A DNA stretch of 64,000 bases from Calonectria ilicicola (taxonomy: Eukaryota; Ascomycota; Sordariomycetes; Hypocreales; Nectriaceae). Location: positions 3,100,001 to 3,164,000 of the forward strand of contig CP085825.1 in the NCBI GenBank assembly GCA_020809705.1, in the 5' to 3' direction. Made by a program: the position numbers and the translations under genes. The notes under the pieces are model-generated. The model was not told the DNA's origin. It saw nothing but the letters and a program-made list of their open reading frames with translations, and did no database searches. This document shows positions 43,193-56,936 of this stretch, piece by piece (the first letter of the stretch is position 1; every line of letters begins with the position of its first letter).

Positions 43193-46100
43193 GTTTGTTT
43201 AAGGTTGTGCTTAAAGGGAGCCAGCGTGCTTGAGGATGCCCCCGACGGTAGATTTGTACATTATTATTATCGTTTCTTTTAGTATGTCTTGGGCGAGCGG
43301 GATTTGGACAAGTAGCTCACAAGATGTATGTGTGATCGACAAGCACCGTATTGGGCTTGCGAGAGGAGTCTGTATACATGTTGATGGGAAACAAATTAGG
43401 AACATAGGATAGGAATGGGACGATTTCAGACGTCAGCTCCAGGCTCTACACATGCTTGTACATTATCAATTGTCGGATATGACTGTTTCTTTCCTGTGGG
43501 GTTATATTGCCAACGGCAAGACCAATTATTGATTCTGACAGCGGCCCCAAAGATCTGCGCCGGTCAGGACGGGAGGAACAGGTTATACCAGGGCGACATA
43601 ATGTTTGTAATGAACGGTGGCAAGCCAGGACCGGCTCGCCGTCCGTGTTGAGAGCACGGCTCCGGATCATTCCCCGCTGACGCCCCTCTAGCTAGCTTTC
43701 AGCACAGAATTGCTTTTCGAATAAGAAAGCAAAGGTGAGAAAAGAAATATCTCCGAAGACAGGCTATGTCTAAAATTTGGTTCATGTCTCTCTTGGAGGT
43801 GGTCTGATATTCAGCCTCAAAGTTGAATGCATGACGATCGAAGATGAGATTCTCAGCTGGGAACAGCACGTACCAATGAACCCACCCTTTGACCCGCGCA
43901 TGCACAAAAGGCCTTCTTTTTTTTCTTTCCTTTTGAGTCTCTTCCGTCACGAATTTGCCCCTCCCCATCCTTTCAATGGCGAAAGACTACCAGATTAATT
44001 AATCCGAGAATTCAGCTCAAGATGGTTTAATTTCTTTTGTTTCTTATCCCACTAAACACAGAATGGATATCGGTGGGTGCTCTTGTGACTGACCGCAACA
44101 ACAAGAAATTGTGAACTAAGACCGTATTGATCAAGATAAGACCAGGCCTGAACGACGTGGACCAACAGGAACCAAGGCTTTGGGCCACGGCGCAGTGTGT
44201 TTCAAGTCCGAATCCGACCAGCAAAAACGTTCGTCAACGTGGGACAGAGTTGCAAAGAAACCGCATGCATGCAACCCCAGCCAGCTGCATGAAGCATGAA
44301 GGCGGTGGAGCACTGGCGCTCGTGGTTCAGTCCAGCAAGACCAGGATCATGGATTGAACGCAGGGCCAGGCTCGGGATGGGATGAAGGTGACACTGACAC
44401 ACGGACTTGGACATCGACTCTCAACGGATCTCCTCAAAGAAGACATACTAGTCAGGCACAGACAATCGGGATGACGACTCACGGACTTCCGGAGAGTACT
44501 GTTCGTTCCGCGTCCCAGATCCATCACCAGCTTAAAACGCGCTGCATGACTTGCATCCGACATATGACGCCAGCAGCTCGGCATGCGCGAAGAATCGTTT
44601 CGTACATGCGGCTGATGTATCCATTTGCTGGCTTCAGAATCCATCCAGATACGAAGCCATCGCCCCAGGGTCAGGTTGGCGGACGGTCAAGCGGACCACA
44701 GCTGGCTGCCAGCACATCACCGTTGATCACTCCCGAGAGCTCGCGGAAGAAAAAAGAAAAAGATGGCACCTGCATGTGGCAACCACTCATGATGCTGACT
44801 GGCTGCTAGGCTCCTTGCTTGAATGGGAGGGGATGCGCTGGCCATGCCAACTCATGCAGCAAGTGTGCTTATTTTTTCCGTTCACTCATCCAACAACCTG
44901 CTGGCCGAGAAACTGGCCAGGTCAATTATATGGCCAGTGTGCTATACTTGGGCATCGATTGGCAAAAATAGTCAGGTTCGAGAGCCATGCTTCTAAGTCA
45001 CTCCATGCCCGTCATCGGGGAGCAAAACGGGCGGCCCCTCATCTCCACTACTCTGCAAAAGACATGATGGAAGTAGTTCACAGGGTATCCTAGGCAAAGC
45101 TACGCGTGAGCGCATTCGCCAAAATATCCAAAGCAATGAAAACCCGGCAGAAGAAGAAGAAGAAAAAAGAATACGTAAGGCTGCTGTTCCAGCTGTGCTG
45201 TCAACTACTCAATGGCATGGGTTGCGAAAACAGTGCCAGCTTTGGCCAGGGGGCGTGCGCATATCATTCCCTCGATCGGAAGCCATCCGTAACAATCAAA
45301 AGGCTTTGGCCTACGCGACACCGTACAATAGACTTTACCGCCCTAGGATCTTTGTCGTCCCACGTCACATCTACAGCGGGATGTGATGGAGGATAGGTGT
45401 TTACGAGCAAGCTCATATTAACAGGGGGGTCGGTTGTAGCCAATCGAACTGGTGGCGCTGTGACGGCGTTGTTTCTGAGGTGGGCACGAATGAGTGAAAC
45501 AGCTGCGGAGGAAGAGACGACTGAGTTCCCCATAGATCGGACTAGAAGTGGATGGTGGTGACTCGGATCTAGAAGAGGGTTCCGCGAGCATATACTCAAC
45601 ACATTGGGGAATACGAAGGTACCTCCTATGTGATACGATTGGGGGCAGCGCAGACAGGAATTGATGCTGAGCTTGCAGTCTCATTTTGTCAATGCTTTTT
45701 ACTCATGGTTCACATAGCGACAGCAATGTCGGCACTCATAGAAGCGAGCAAGAGAAGAAAAGAGGAATGAACGAAAAAAGAGGGGGTATCCAAAAGCCGC
45801 GGCAGGGAAAGGAGGAACCTGAGCCTAGAAAATGAAGCGAATGAAATGATGCGGTCATTGAGGCTGGTTGAGTGTGATGTTGGTTTTTTTTTTTTTTTTT
45901 GGCTCTTGATACCGGAGCACGTCCCCTAGCAACTAGTGTTGCGACGGCGTCCAACCATGTTGCCAAATAGACACCGTTTTCGGGACCAAAGTCGCGGATC
46001 CTGATTGCGGCTGTGTTTTGCTTCCATGGTTCATATCCGTAGCCGCCCAACAATGCGGATCAAAATGATGATGCAGGTGATGCATGCTCCAGAGGGGGCA

Positions 46101-48106
46101 CATAGATATTGTTGACGCAAGGTGGGCAAAAACAGGGTCTCTTGTGCTCCAAACTAAGCACAGTTTACTCTCCCATCACAAAATATGCAACAAACTCCCC
46201 AACCCAGCTGAGATCGACATGGCCCCAAGACCGGCTCAGGGCAGTTCCCGGTCCCCGCATGACCCAGGAATGGAGGCTAGGAGCCAGGAATAAATCAATC
46301 AATCAATCCAGCGAGGGGAGGACCCTGGCATCAAATTACACCACGGCATCCCGCCAGCCCGTCGCCCACGCAATTAAAATTTCAGGGCGCCAGGGACTAG
46401 ACATAGCACAACACACCACACGTCTGTATGGTTGGTGCCCCTCCACTAGCTCATGGCCCACCCGAGAGTGCCGCCGCCATCATCAGTTCCCTCCCAGTCC
46501 CTTTTGCCAACCACAGGCGTTCTGGTTGAGTCTCTGCGGGAGTGTGTGAGGGCCAGTGAAACCCCCGAATTATACTGATGTGGGCTCGTGGGGGAGGTGA
46601 TGTCCACCGAGCGCGCGCTGTCTTTGCTTCTCCCACGTCCGCGAGCTGGTTCTGTTTCGAGAGGTGGTGCTACGCCGCATCTCCTATCCCGGCCTCAGCA
46701 ATCGTGGTTGTTCCAGAAGCAAAAGCGCACAGAGCTCTCCTGTCTCGGTCGGTCAGTAGAAGCTAGAAGGGCCGGAGGACAACAGGACAAGCTGACAGGA
46801 TAACGGGCGATTCTCATCGTGGTAGCGCGGCGTGCTCCCTTTGTCTAGTTCGGTTGGAGACGTTGCAGCCAGATGAACATCGGAGGAGGCTTGTAATTAG
46901 AAACAGCCCACTCAGGAGATCAAGGCCAGCAGCAAAACCCAGCAGCACAAACTCAATTGTCTGGTATGGTGGTCACGGTTAAATGCCAAAACAGCCATCA
47001 TGATTGCCACTGCACAGATCCTGTCCAACCAGCAGATCGATCTCATTCAGCTCGCAGTCGTCCTTGTACACCCGTGCCGTCGTCACCCCTCCTCGCCCGC
47101 TTCGGTTGTCTCTATCTAGACACTCCCCCCAAAAGAAAAAAAAAAGGCCCATGCCCGCACCATTGCACTACTCGGCCCCCATGTCCCAAGCCTGCAATCC
47201 CAGCTCGGCGCCCAATCTTAGCGCTGTACGTACCGTCCCAGGGCCTGGTCGCGCCGTCACGTATCCCCGTCGCGCCCCTGAGTGCGAAAGCCGGTCTCCT
47301 TTGCTTAGGTCGTCCCAGTCCACCAAGCCCATCCCATGCATGTACCCATATTCAATGTCCCTGGTCCCATGTCGTCTTTCCAAACCCCAGTCCGTCTGAT
47401 CCCTTACCAGTGTGTTCCTCGTCCATCGTCACCTTTCTCTCCTCTCCTTCTTCCTTTTTACGTCCGTTTATTGGACCTTGGCTTGTTTAATTCTTTCTTA
47501 TTTTCCTTCTCTCTCATTTTTCAGCCATAGGTCATATACGTTGCCTATTGCCTTTTGGATACTTTTTTTTTTTTCCGCTGACGCTGCCCATTTTCTGTGG
47601 TAGCTTCGTCCCCCCCACGGCAGTTTCATTTTCTTCGACAAGCGAGCCACGACTCGACTCAACTCAAACTTCTTTTAACCCCGTCCACTGCTGTCGCACC
47701 GAGCAGCGTCACGATCGCGGTCACGACCCCTCGCCCGGTATTACGTCCCCGACGCCAGACGCAGCCTACGGCCGATCCCGATCGCTCTTTCTCTCTCTAC
47801 CTGCCCACGACGACTTACACGTCGCCTGGTGCCATACTCCGCCAACCACGTCGCGACCAGCTTGTGACGACGGCACGGCCCCGCGACCCCAGAAATAGCC
47901 CCTGATTGCTTCCGCGCAACAGGGACACTTCTGACTTTCCCCCGGGCTTTCTTCCATCCTTCACGGTGGCCGAACTGGAGAAACTATCGCCGCCTTCAGG
48001 GCAACAGCGCCGCCGCCTACCTCTAATCTGTTCCTGCTTCGCCCAGAATTCAACTGCTTCTGAATATTCGTCCTCGTCACGCGCATCCACGCCTCCACCG
48101 CCCGCC
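43193..48106. other. 4.9-kb stretch without a recognisable gene
   Basis: The longest gap in the window, between UNG1 and the Msb1-like gene. I read both strands and saw only short overlapping frames, none with a recognisable product or a consistent exon pattern. Composition is near that of flanking intergenic DNA. Notable items: a 17-T homopolymer at 45884-45900, an AATC tandem at about 46291-46307, a GATAAGACCAG motif at 44135-44145, and a long pyrimidine-rich tract from about 47400 to 47600 just upstream of MSB1. The last 700-1000 bases are plausibly promoter and 5' leader of that gene. No transposase or reverse-transcriptase remnant and no tRNA seen. Confidence 0.5.
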
Positions 48107-51100
48107 ATGGCAGGCCTCTTCTCCCGCCTTAAGGGCAAGGACTTCAAAAAGAAGAAGGGTGGCGACGCCGATTCGCTGCCCGCTAAGCCAACATGGACCG
48201 ACGCATGGGCACGAACATTTGTCGAGCCTGAGGAAGTTCACGAACTGATCCGATGTTGCACTGAGGAGCTGAAGGCACGAGGTACGTCAAGCTATTATTT
48301 CGGATCCCACATCCTCCATCCCTCTGGCGCCTTGAATGTGAAGTTGGCATACTGATTACATGCTTCGCACTAGCACTCGATCTCCCCTTTCTTCTTCTGC
48401 CATTCCGACCTACCTCCGATCCCAGTGCTGTGCGCACTTTCATCCGCCACTTTTTCCAGACTCACCAGCATCTGCAGGGCGAGCAATTGCTCCAGGAGCT
48501 TCGCATGGCCGAACCTATGGTACGTTCACGGCTCAATGCTCAAAGTTTTGTTTAATAATATATTCTAACTTTTGTGCACGACAGGTCATCTCTGGTGTCG
48601 CAAAGTGGTGCTGGAGCAGACTACAGGGCGGTATCGTTGGCTGGGATGCATATGAGCTGTTCAAGGTGGGAGAGTTTGGTATGTGAATTCCAGCGTTGGC
48701 CCGTTCAACCCCTGACCCAACGGTGTGGCTAACCCAACCCACCTTAGACTCGAACATGGCCCGAGACTCGTTCAAGACATTCATTCCCATTAGCGTCGAG
48801 AACGGGGCTCGCCAGCGCATCATTTTCGACTTCTTTGACCTCATAGCAGCGATTGCAGCCCATGGCAAAAGCAACGGTCTCAGTGGCCGCAAGCTATCTC
48901 GAATGGCAGCTTGGTGGGCCTTCGAGCACAAGGATACCAAGAAGGGATTTGAGGGAGGATACAACTCCTGGCTCAGGTGAGTCTCATTGTCTAAGACAGC
49001 AGCCCCTCCGCCCCCCAATACTGATTGTGCAATTGCAGTGCCGCCGATGCTACAAGCCATATGTTCTTTGCTTATCTCCGCTCAATGTCTCCAGAACAGA
49101 ATGTGGGCGGCATTTCCATGCTACCCATGTCTCTCCAGAAGCTCCTCCAGGAGACAGAATATCCTCCCCACCGCCCCGAGCTATTGTATACAACGACGAA
49201 CAAGGTTGTCATGATTGTCGATACTGTTTCACCTACGCCATTTGCGCTTTTGCGCCGTGCCAACCATTTCCAGTACCGCGACGAAGATCGAGCCCTTCAG
49301 GAATTCTCCGAGTATCAGGATCCTGTGCAGGCACTAACTGACGAATGTCGTCGAGTCCTAAAGGCTATTTCCGGTGCCAACCAGTCCCAGGCATCCAGCG
49401 CAAAGCATTCGACCAGCTTGCGTGACGCCTCCTGGTCGCGCTTTGAGGACATTGGTTTTTCGAGCACATTGGATGAAGATGATGATGACGACGAGAGCGC
49501 CTTTCACCAGAAGCAGCCTGAAGGCCTCAGGAGGACACCTGCATCTGGTAATGGTTTGGACAGGCCAACCACCCCTTCATGGGCTGATTTCCTCTCATCC
49601 GGCTTCGTTGATGAAGGTTCAGCTTCCCGACCCAACCTACTCCTCCCTCCTGATAAAGTCCTCCCCCCAATCGAAATGGCGCCAAGACAGAAAAGTTCAC
49701 AGTCTCACCGACCCCGCCTTGAATCCGATTACACTTTAGAGCCCGGCGAGCTTGCCAGCATCACCAGCTTCTCTCTCGACGATGCCTTCTGGTGGGTCTG
49801 GATGACCAGTCTCGCCCCAGAGGAGACGGCTGAGCGAAAGTCTGCCTTTGGTCGATGCACCATCATTGAGACAAGGATCAAGGCTGGTCGATGGCTGGTC
49901 ATGGAGGAAATGATTGCGGGTGCTGCCCCCGAACCTCAGGAGGGTGCTTATATTGCGGAGAAGAAGGGTTTCTTCTCCTGGACAAGGCGCGGAAAGGGGC
50001 TTGGTCGCAGAAAGTCGGCTGGAAAGTCTAACCTTGAGAACTCGGCGAATGGGGGAAGCAAGGCCAGCATCGGTCCCGACACACACGCCAGGATCCAAGC
50101 CAAGGCCGCTCAGTTGCGGGCTCAGGAGCTTCAGGAGAAAAAGCAGGCTGCTCAGCAGCAACAAGGTCAGCGCCGCGGTCGTACCGATGCGGATCTACTT
50201 GCAGAGAAGACCAACAGCATTCTAACCTTGCAGCCCGCCATCATTGGCGAAGCCTCCTCAGCACTAAAATGGGTGAAGAAGTACGACAAGGGGTCCATTA
50301 AGGATGTTTACATGGCCAATACCAACGCAGGTCGTGGGATGGCCATGTCCCCAGTTCCCTCGGAACGTATTGGCGATGATATTCAGACAACAAACGGCGA
50401 CATGAACGACCACGATCAGCCTCCTGAGGTGCCTGCCAAGGAGGAAGCACCCCCAACCCCCGAGCCTGAGGCCGAGAAACCATTGCCCCCGACTGAGCCC
50501 GCAGAGGAGATTCAGTCCCCGGAGCAGCTTGAGCCTCCCGTTAGCCCTGTCCCACCTCCCAAAGACGATATCTTTGACCAAGTGACTCGGGATAACATGG
50601 CGACTCCCGAACCCAGCAGCCCCAAGCTACCCAAGGCTAAGATGGCAAAGGACACCAAGGAGAGCCGAGGCTTCCGTAAGCTGTTCCGCAAGAACCGCGG
50701 CTCCAAGCTTCCTGACAATGCTGCCACTGATGTAAACCATTTGTTGAAACGAGACCAGCCTACTCCTGAGCCCCCTATTCAACAGGTTCCTACTCCTGCT
50801 CAGACCCCTGAGCCTACCCCAGCCCCAGTCGCTGTGGACGAGACCCCTGCCGAAGCCGCAAAGGCTCCTGAGGCCGAGGAGGAGGTCTCCAAGGAGACAT
50901 CTCAGTTCAACCAGGGTCCTCTTGAAGACCAGCCAGCTTTCGTCCCCGACACTGACGAAGATGACGCTACCCCTCCACCGATCGGTCGCAAGCCCCTACA
51001 ACAAACCTCGAAGCTCTCTCAGGATGAGCCCGAGGAGAAGCTCAGCCAGAGTGCCAGCCCCGGAGTGCAGGACCGCTGGGCCCAAATCCGCAAGAACGCT

Positions 51101-51370
51101 GCCGATCGCGCTGCTACTCGCCAGCACGAGGATCTCACCCGTACCGTCACTAACAAGGCTTCTGTTGATGGAGACGACGATAACACCAGTGGAGAAGAGA
51201 GTGAGTCTCATTTTGCAAGTAACCCCATCATGTAAACATGGCTAATCTTTTGCATAGCAATTGAATCTCGAGTTGCCCGCATCAAGGCTCGTGTTGCTGA
51301 ACTCACCGGAAACATGGAGGGCACCGCCGGTCCTCACGCTGCCGCCGCCGCTGCTGCTGCCCGCCGTTAA
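48107..51370 (+). CDS. Msb1/Mug8-domain protein (cell polarity / morphogenesis)
   Basis: Six exons (48107-48281, 48374-48519, 48585-48678, 48748-48976, 49039-51200, 51258-51370) encode 972 residues. The first 400 residues form the Msb1/Mug8 domain: EPEEVHELIRCCTEELK, LDLPFLLLPFRPTSDPSAVRTFIRHFF, VAKWCWSRLQGGIVGWDAYELFK, RMAAWWAFEHKDTKKGF, and AADATSHMFFAYLRSM. This domain has a RhoGAP-like helical fold. The rest is long and disordered, rich in P, E and K, with an RGFRKLFRKNRGSK basic patch and a C-terminal coiled coil (ESRVARIKARVAELTG) ending in an Ala run. Yeast Msb1 acts with Cdc42/Bem1 and Pkc1-Rho1 in bud emergence; S. pombe Mug8 is related. A 5' leader with a long CT-rich tract precedes it. 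All introns are GT-AG and restore the motifs listed. Confidence 0.9.
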
Positions 51371-52263
51371 TTAAAATTTTCAAATATTCCGTTCGTCAAT
51401 CTCGACGCTGAAATAACTCAGCAAACCTGATTTCCTATTTTCGGATATTGTCACGCAACTCGCCGCTTTTGCAGTCATCGTTAATGTGGCCGGGCTTCAG
51501 ATACCCATCCTATGCCCACTCACACCTAATACCAGCCGTCGCTTCAGTTTCCGTTCCATCTCATTGTTATATGTTGCTTCTTTTTTTGACATACATGATA
51601 CCACTTAGAAGAGGGAGAAGAAGAAAAGTTACGCGAGCACTCAAAAGACCAAGAGAGGATGAACAGGGGAACATGGAGAGACAAGCGAGGAGCCTCAGTA
51701 ACTCCATTTCCAAATTTTCATGCCTCGATTATTTCGCTCTGCCTTGGGCGAGCAGAGAGATGTTTCCGGATCACATCCTGGCCTTCTGTTGATCAGCTAT
51801 TTCCCCCCCGTCATATTCTTCTATTTTTTTTCCTGATTCTCTGCTCACCTGCTATTACACTTCATCTGGGGCAAGCAAAAAGGGGTTTTAGCATTATCAT
51901 AACCCACGCCTGCTTACCAGTCTCCCCAAGAATCTACCAGTCGTAATGCGAAAGATTTGAAATGTCTATCTAGGTAGTTGCGAAAGCGATGTTGCTTGAG
52001 AAAAAAAAAAGAGATCTGTTACATTTGGACGATTTGACTTTCATATTGCTACATTAGATATGTGATTTATCCATGGCGAATCGAAGTTGCAGAGTACTGT
52101 TCATCCACCGTGTGTGTCGTCCTATCAATCATGGGGAGATCATTTTTATCCCTTTTCAAATTGTCCGAGTACCCAAACATGCAAGCGCAATGAACAGCAA
52201 GCGATCAACATAATACCTCATGCCCGATGAACCCATATCCAACCCATCCATTCCATAACTATT
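51371..52263. other. Intergenic between convergent genes
   Basis: 3' flanks of the Msb1-like (+) and DUF726 (-) genes. It contains T-rich and A-rich runs and short frames only. Confidence 0.5.
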
Positions 52264-54721
52264 TTAGTGATGAGCGTTTGAATCCTCGTCGCTAGAATCG
52301 TTGTCAACCATCACAATACCATCATACGCCTCGTCATCATCTGCATCAGAGTCAGGGGTTAGAGGTCGTGTTTGTTGGGTCACGGGGGATTTTTCCGCGA
52401 GACCAGCAGTCGGCTGCCTTGGAAGAACTGGTAGCCCTCCCGTATTTTCCTTGTCCTTTGAGATAGGAGTGGATTCATTGTTTGAAGCTGCCGTCGGTCG
52501 TCGAGGTAAGGTGGGAGGCGCATCTGCATCCTTACCGGTCGAACGGCGAGGTAGCGGCGGGCTTTCAGACTCCGAATCTAGCTCTTTAGACTTTTCCTCG
52601 AGAGGAGGTGGCACGAATGAGGAGACTTGACCTAGTGGCGAGATATTAATATCGCGGAGATCGTTGTTCAGCTCCATCAAGCTTGGCGATTGTGGTTTGT
52701 CTTTGGCATCTTGCAAAGGCTCCTGGTCAAAATCAATCAGGTTCCCCTCACCTTGACTTTGTTTCATTTTGATCAGTTCATCCTTCTCGATCTCTGCCTT
52801 GGCAATGGTTCCAAGGAACCCGCACTGGAGCAAGATCTCGCCGGTAAGGTTGGGGTATCGCAAGTGGCCGCTCACTGCGTCGCTCAAGTCCAAATTCTCA
52901 ACACCCTTCACATTTTCGATGGCCTGCAGGCCAGCTACGCCAAGAGCAAGGCTATGCGCCCTGTACATGAAACCCAAAACCATGTCGTTCTCAGAGTATA
53001 CATTAAAAATTTTGCCGGATACAACGGTGCGTAGTGTTCGCCAATGACCAGGTGACGATGGTGCTGGCGTACCGATCAGAACAACCGAGTCAATGAGGCC
53101 AAAGGCTTCTCGCTCAGCCAAGGATTGCAAGCAGGCGTGTATGGTAGTTGCACCGAGAGAGTATCCCACCAGGGTAACAGGACGTTCGCCTTGGACTTTA
53201 TTGATCAAAGCGTCCGCAAGAAGCCTACCAGCCTTGCGGGAACGATTATAGGCCCGGCTGAACGGGTTGTCGACATTAGATGCGGCGGTGATTACTTGAA
53301 TGGGCCAAAGAGCCGCAAGAAGTGTTGCGAGAACAGTGCGTTTGAGAATTTCAAGTTTGAGTGTGTTCCAAGCCCAGGATTTCACCAAAGCCTGCAGTGC
53401 GCTTCCCAGAGCCATAAGCGTCTTCAGCTCGTAGCGCAAGGCAAATACCTCGGAATCGTCGTGGATCACCCGCCAAGGCTGAATGATATCCTCCTCTGTA
53501 TCCAACCAGCCATTGATTCCAATGGTAACTCGGAGACGGTGTTCTTGTTTTATCTGCTGATTCTCAGTTTTGCTATTTCCCCATTCTTCTTTGAGAGGTA
53601 TAAAACGGAAGTCTTCAACTTCTTTCGCATATTCATCCATCATCGTGCCCTATAGTGAAACTCAGTATAATTCTCAAAGACAGATACCTTCCGCGACTTA
53701 CCGTCATTTTAGCTCCATATGCACCAAACAAAGCTCCTACTAGGGCACCATTCATCCAAAATATACCCAGGAAGCTCGCCACTCCTCCCAGTCCAACACC
53801 GCCAAGAAGTCCACCGATGGTTCCGGCAACAAGCGGCGCTGCCAGACCACCAGTGACGCCAATAACAGCGGCTCCAGCGACAGACGCGAGCCCGACTTTC
53901 CAGAACCTGCTGAATTTATTCTCTTGGCGGCGTTTGGCAGCTTCTGCCTCAGCTGACATGGCCTCCTTCTTTTCGTCATCTGCAGAAGCAGACTCGATAA
54001 GAGATTTGGCGATTTCAACCTCCTCCTGGGCGATGAATGATGGATTTACATCTAGGGCAGAAGCAAGATAGAGCGCCAGGGCTCGCGAATGAGCAGAGTA
54101 CTTTCCTGTGGAAAGAAGAAGAAGCAAGATGCAAGCAATTACTTCCCTCTTGTCTTCCTGGGGAATCGTCGTCAGTGTCGTTGGAAGGGGATTATAAAGT
54201 TCCTGGAACGAGGCAACATGTCTCGGTTTTTCGATTTGGACCTCGCCAAAATTGATAAGATGTTCGCCTTCCTCAGGTGTGTCCAGTCTCTTTTTTTCCA
54301 AGGCATCCGTACGCCTACGTCTCTCTTCTTGTATTTTAGCAGTGTCTGGCACGCGCACGATTTCCTCCAGTTTGGGCATAAATTCGTGTTTCCACTCATT
54401 CATGTGCTTCACAGCTGCTCTTTGGATTTTTTGGGCCTGTCGAGATGCTTTGTTCCGAACTTGCTGTTGACGCTTCTCTACCTCGGCGTCTTTGTCCTTG
54501 GAGTTTTCAACTTTGGGTCTGGGGGCCTCATCATTGGTCCTGGTGCCCTCGGCTTCTTCGCTAGGGGTTTCTGGCGACACCAGTCCAAGCTCGTTTCCAG
54601 AAGCATCGAGCTCAGAGATCATGAACAAGGTGATCTGGTTGATGAGCTTCAATAAGGCAACCCGGCGAGCGGGGTCAAGAGCAATGACAATTTGCCGTGG
54701 GTCGGAGGACAGTGGTGCCAT
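52264..54721 (-). CDS. DUF726/TMCO4-like membrane hydrolase
   Basis: Two exons, 54721-53702 and 53649-52264 (52-nt GTAAGT...CTATAG intron), give 801 residues. The N-terminal part is charged and coiled-coil-like, followed by EDKREVIACILLLLLSTGKYSAHSRALALYLASALD (about residues 191-226). Glycine-rich hydrophobic segments (VGLASVAGAAVIGVTGGLAAPLVAGTIGG) suggest membrane insertion. The second half is an alpha/beta-hydrolase: RVTIGINGWL, then GYSLGA (nucleophile elbow with the Ser, about residue 511) and IDSVVLIGTPAPSSP. The C-terminal 120 residues are P/S-rich and acidic. DUF726 proteins include human TMCO4 and yeast YFL034W (Mil1); they are predicted lipase/esterase-type enzymes of vesicle or ER membranes with unknown substrate. 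Confidence 0.9.
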
Positions 54722-56936
54722 AGTGTAGTGTTTTCAGCGGGGATAGCAGGCATCTAATATTCACAGGTAAGAATTACTAGATGGAGAATATCAGATTGCG
54801 GCCATTGGCTAGGCAAAACAGGAGTCAGTGATGGAACTACATAATCAAGGTTGTGGGACGATCGACGTCATGACCCCGATTGTGGAACAGTTACAGGGGG
54901 CGGGCCGAGGAGCATGGAATACCTTGTCAGCTGTAGGAAAGTTGGCAGGCCGCTTTCGACTCGATTGTGAAGGTGCTTTAAAAGGACCTCCGAAGGGATG
55001 CAGGTCGCTCAATGCCAGAGGTGATGACAGCTCAGTGGTATTTGAGGCTGGCTGTCCTGAAACGCCAGGCAACCGCCAGCATCACGTGCTTCCTCCTCTG
55101 AGCCTCGTCGATCAAAACCTTCGCCCCAAAATAAAATGTCCTGGTAAGCAGCTTCAGGAAATATGATGTCAAATTTTCGATCTTTGGGCTAAATTTTAAG
55201 TAATCTTTTTCATAGCATCATATCTTAGTTCGTGCACTGTTTTTCCAACGCGCCCACACAGAACCCAAACCCCACCTGGCTCGTGTCATGACGCTCACAA
55301 ACTTAAGACCAATCCGGTCAAAGGAAAAATCCATTATCATAGCGCTTTTCACACATATTATCCCATTGTGAGCGCTGTATTCCACATCCCGATCGCTTTC
55401 TGGGGTATGAAAGATCTCATGTTTATATGACGCTTCTTCCAAAGCTTATCTATTTAACCTCCCATACCCTATGCCTTCATCAGTCTGGGGTTCCCCAGTA
55501 ATCAATTAATGCCAAAAACAGCACATTCCAGTATACAAAGTACTATTCATTTCATACCCTCCTTTTCAATAAGCTCTCGTCTTTCTTCCTTTTTCGTTTT
55601 TTTGGGTCTTCCCTTTGCAATTGTTTCATCAATGTCAGTAATCCCAGCCAATCAACATCTCCTAACTTGCCAACAACCGCTCATTTACTGCAGACACAAG
55701 CACGATTATATTTCAGTATTGCATGTATCACTTGTGATATCGCAGTTCTCGCGGTGAAAGTAGGAATGTCACACAGGTGTTCCTGATGACCTTGGAAGGC
55801 TTGTGTTCTTCATCAAACTCCAGAGTCTCTTTTCATCGCCTCGATGCTTGATGATCCGAGCCCTCCAGAAATGTTTTGTTGAACCATTTTCTATTATTCA
55901 AAGACTAGTGAGGAGCCATTACGTCATCCATTGTCAAACTAGATCGGGCGTTTAAAACCTTATAAGTTCGCATTCGCGTGGCGGTGATGATGACATGCGG
56001 TAAACTCATGTTGGCACACAAGGCAACACTCCAAAGTGCTGTTAGTATCGATACATTCATTCGATTCGTGTGTTGGAATATGCGATAACCGAGTAATTGA
56101 TGACCTCGGCTTTTTTTTCGCAGCTGAATCCACCATCAGCGACCCCAGACATCTATCTGTGAGAGAAGAAATGGACATATCCCCAATTCCTTCTTGTAAT
56201 CCACCCCAGTGTGTTGGTATTCAGAAGCCCACATTCAAAGTCGACCTTAGTGAAGTCAACTTCCTATATGCCTACGACTGAGGTTAGTTTCAATGTGCAA
56301 AACACCCACACCAATATAAGCCATATCGTAAAAGTCAATATCTCTTTAGTTGATAAGCTTATTCTCATTCCACTTGGGAATGAATACAGCGCAACCATCG
56401 AACGTTTGGACCCCCCCTGGCCAATTTACAAATGAATAAATAAATGCCATGGGACTTGAATAATAGGAATCATTCATGTATTGGCTTTTTTGGATTATGT
56501 GTCTGTGAATTTTCCGATTAGTAAAAGGAGACGGAAATCTCGCTGGTTGTTGGAGGGTAGTTGGGTTAATTCCAGATCAATCCATCGACCGTTGAGGCGG
56601 AGGACCAGAAAAGAGAAAGAACGAGGGAAAATATAAGAGAAGAATATGGTATGAAAAATCTATAAATAACATCAACAAATATAATTAAAAGTCATTAATG
56701 GCATTGAAGAATGTACCAATGTTGGGAGGGGAATTGCTTTAGGGTAGGTGCATTTCAGCGAGGCTACGCGATAAGAGAAGACGGCGCGTGTGATAAGACC
56801 AGCCCCGCTAAAAAAAATTATTGCGACTTCGATGGGGTCAACTCAACGTTGTAAACTTCTATGCGTTCGTTTGCTTCTTACACTTATTTCGATATCCCCT
56901 CTTGCGACAGGCGGAAACTTAATCTAATTCGACCCA
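54722..56936. other. 2.2-kb intergenic between divergent DUF726 (-) and TMA23-like (+) genes
   Basis: Mostly AT-rich, and low in open frames after 55200. An ATG frame of 111 codons (54831-55166, +) and an overlapping minus frame of 75 codons share the same bases, so neither can be trusted. The GATA-type motif lies at 56791-56802, close to the TMA23-like start. Confidence 0.5.
56791..56802 (+). promoter_or_regulatory. Extended GATA-type motif TGATAAGACCAG, upstream of the TMA23-like gene
   Basis: TGATAAGACCAG, 5'-flanked by GCGCGTG, lies 135-146 bases upstream of the ATG at 56937. The same 12-mer with the same CGCG-type flank occurs at 61080 before RPB1. GATA-factor consensus HGATAR is included; the CCAG extension is not a site I know by name. 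Confidence 0.35.

Noticed and set aside
44127..45093. Series of short plus-strand frames in the long gap
   Set aside because: Different frames without joining splice sites that give a coherent protein; low complexity and no motif.
54831..55166. 111-codon plus-strand ATG frame after the DUF726 start
   Set aside because: It overlaps a 75-codon frame on the other strand and lacks recognisable motifs, splice extension or codon bias.
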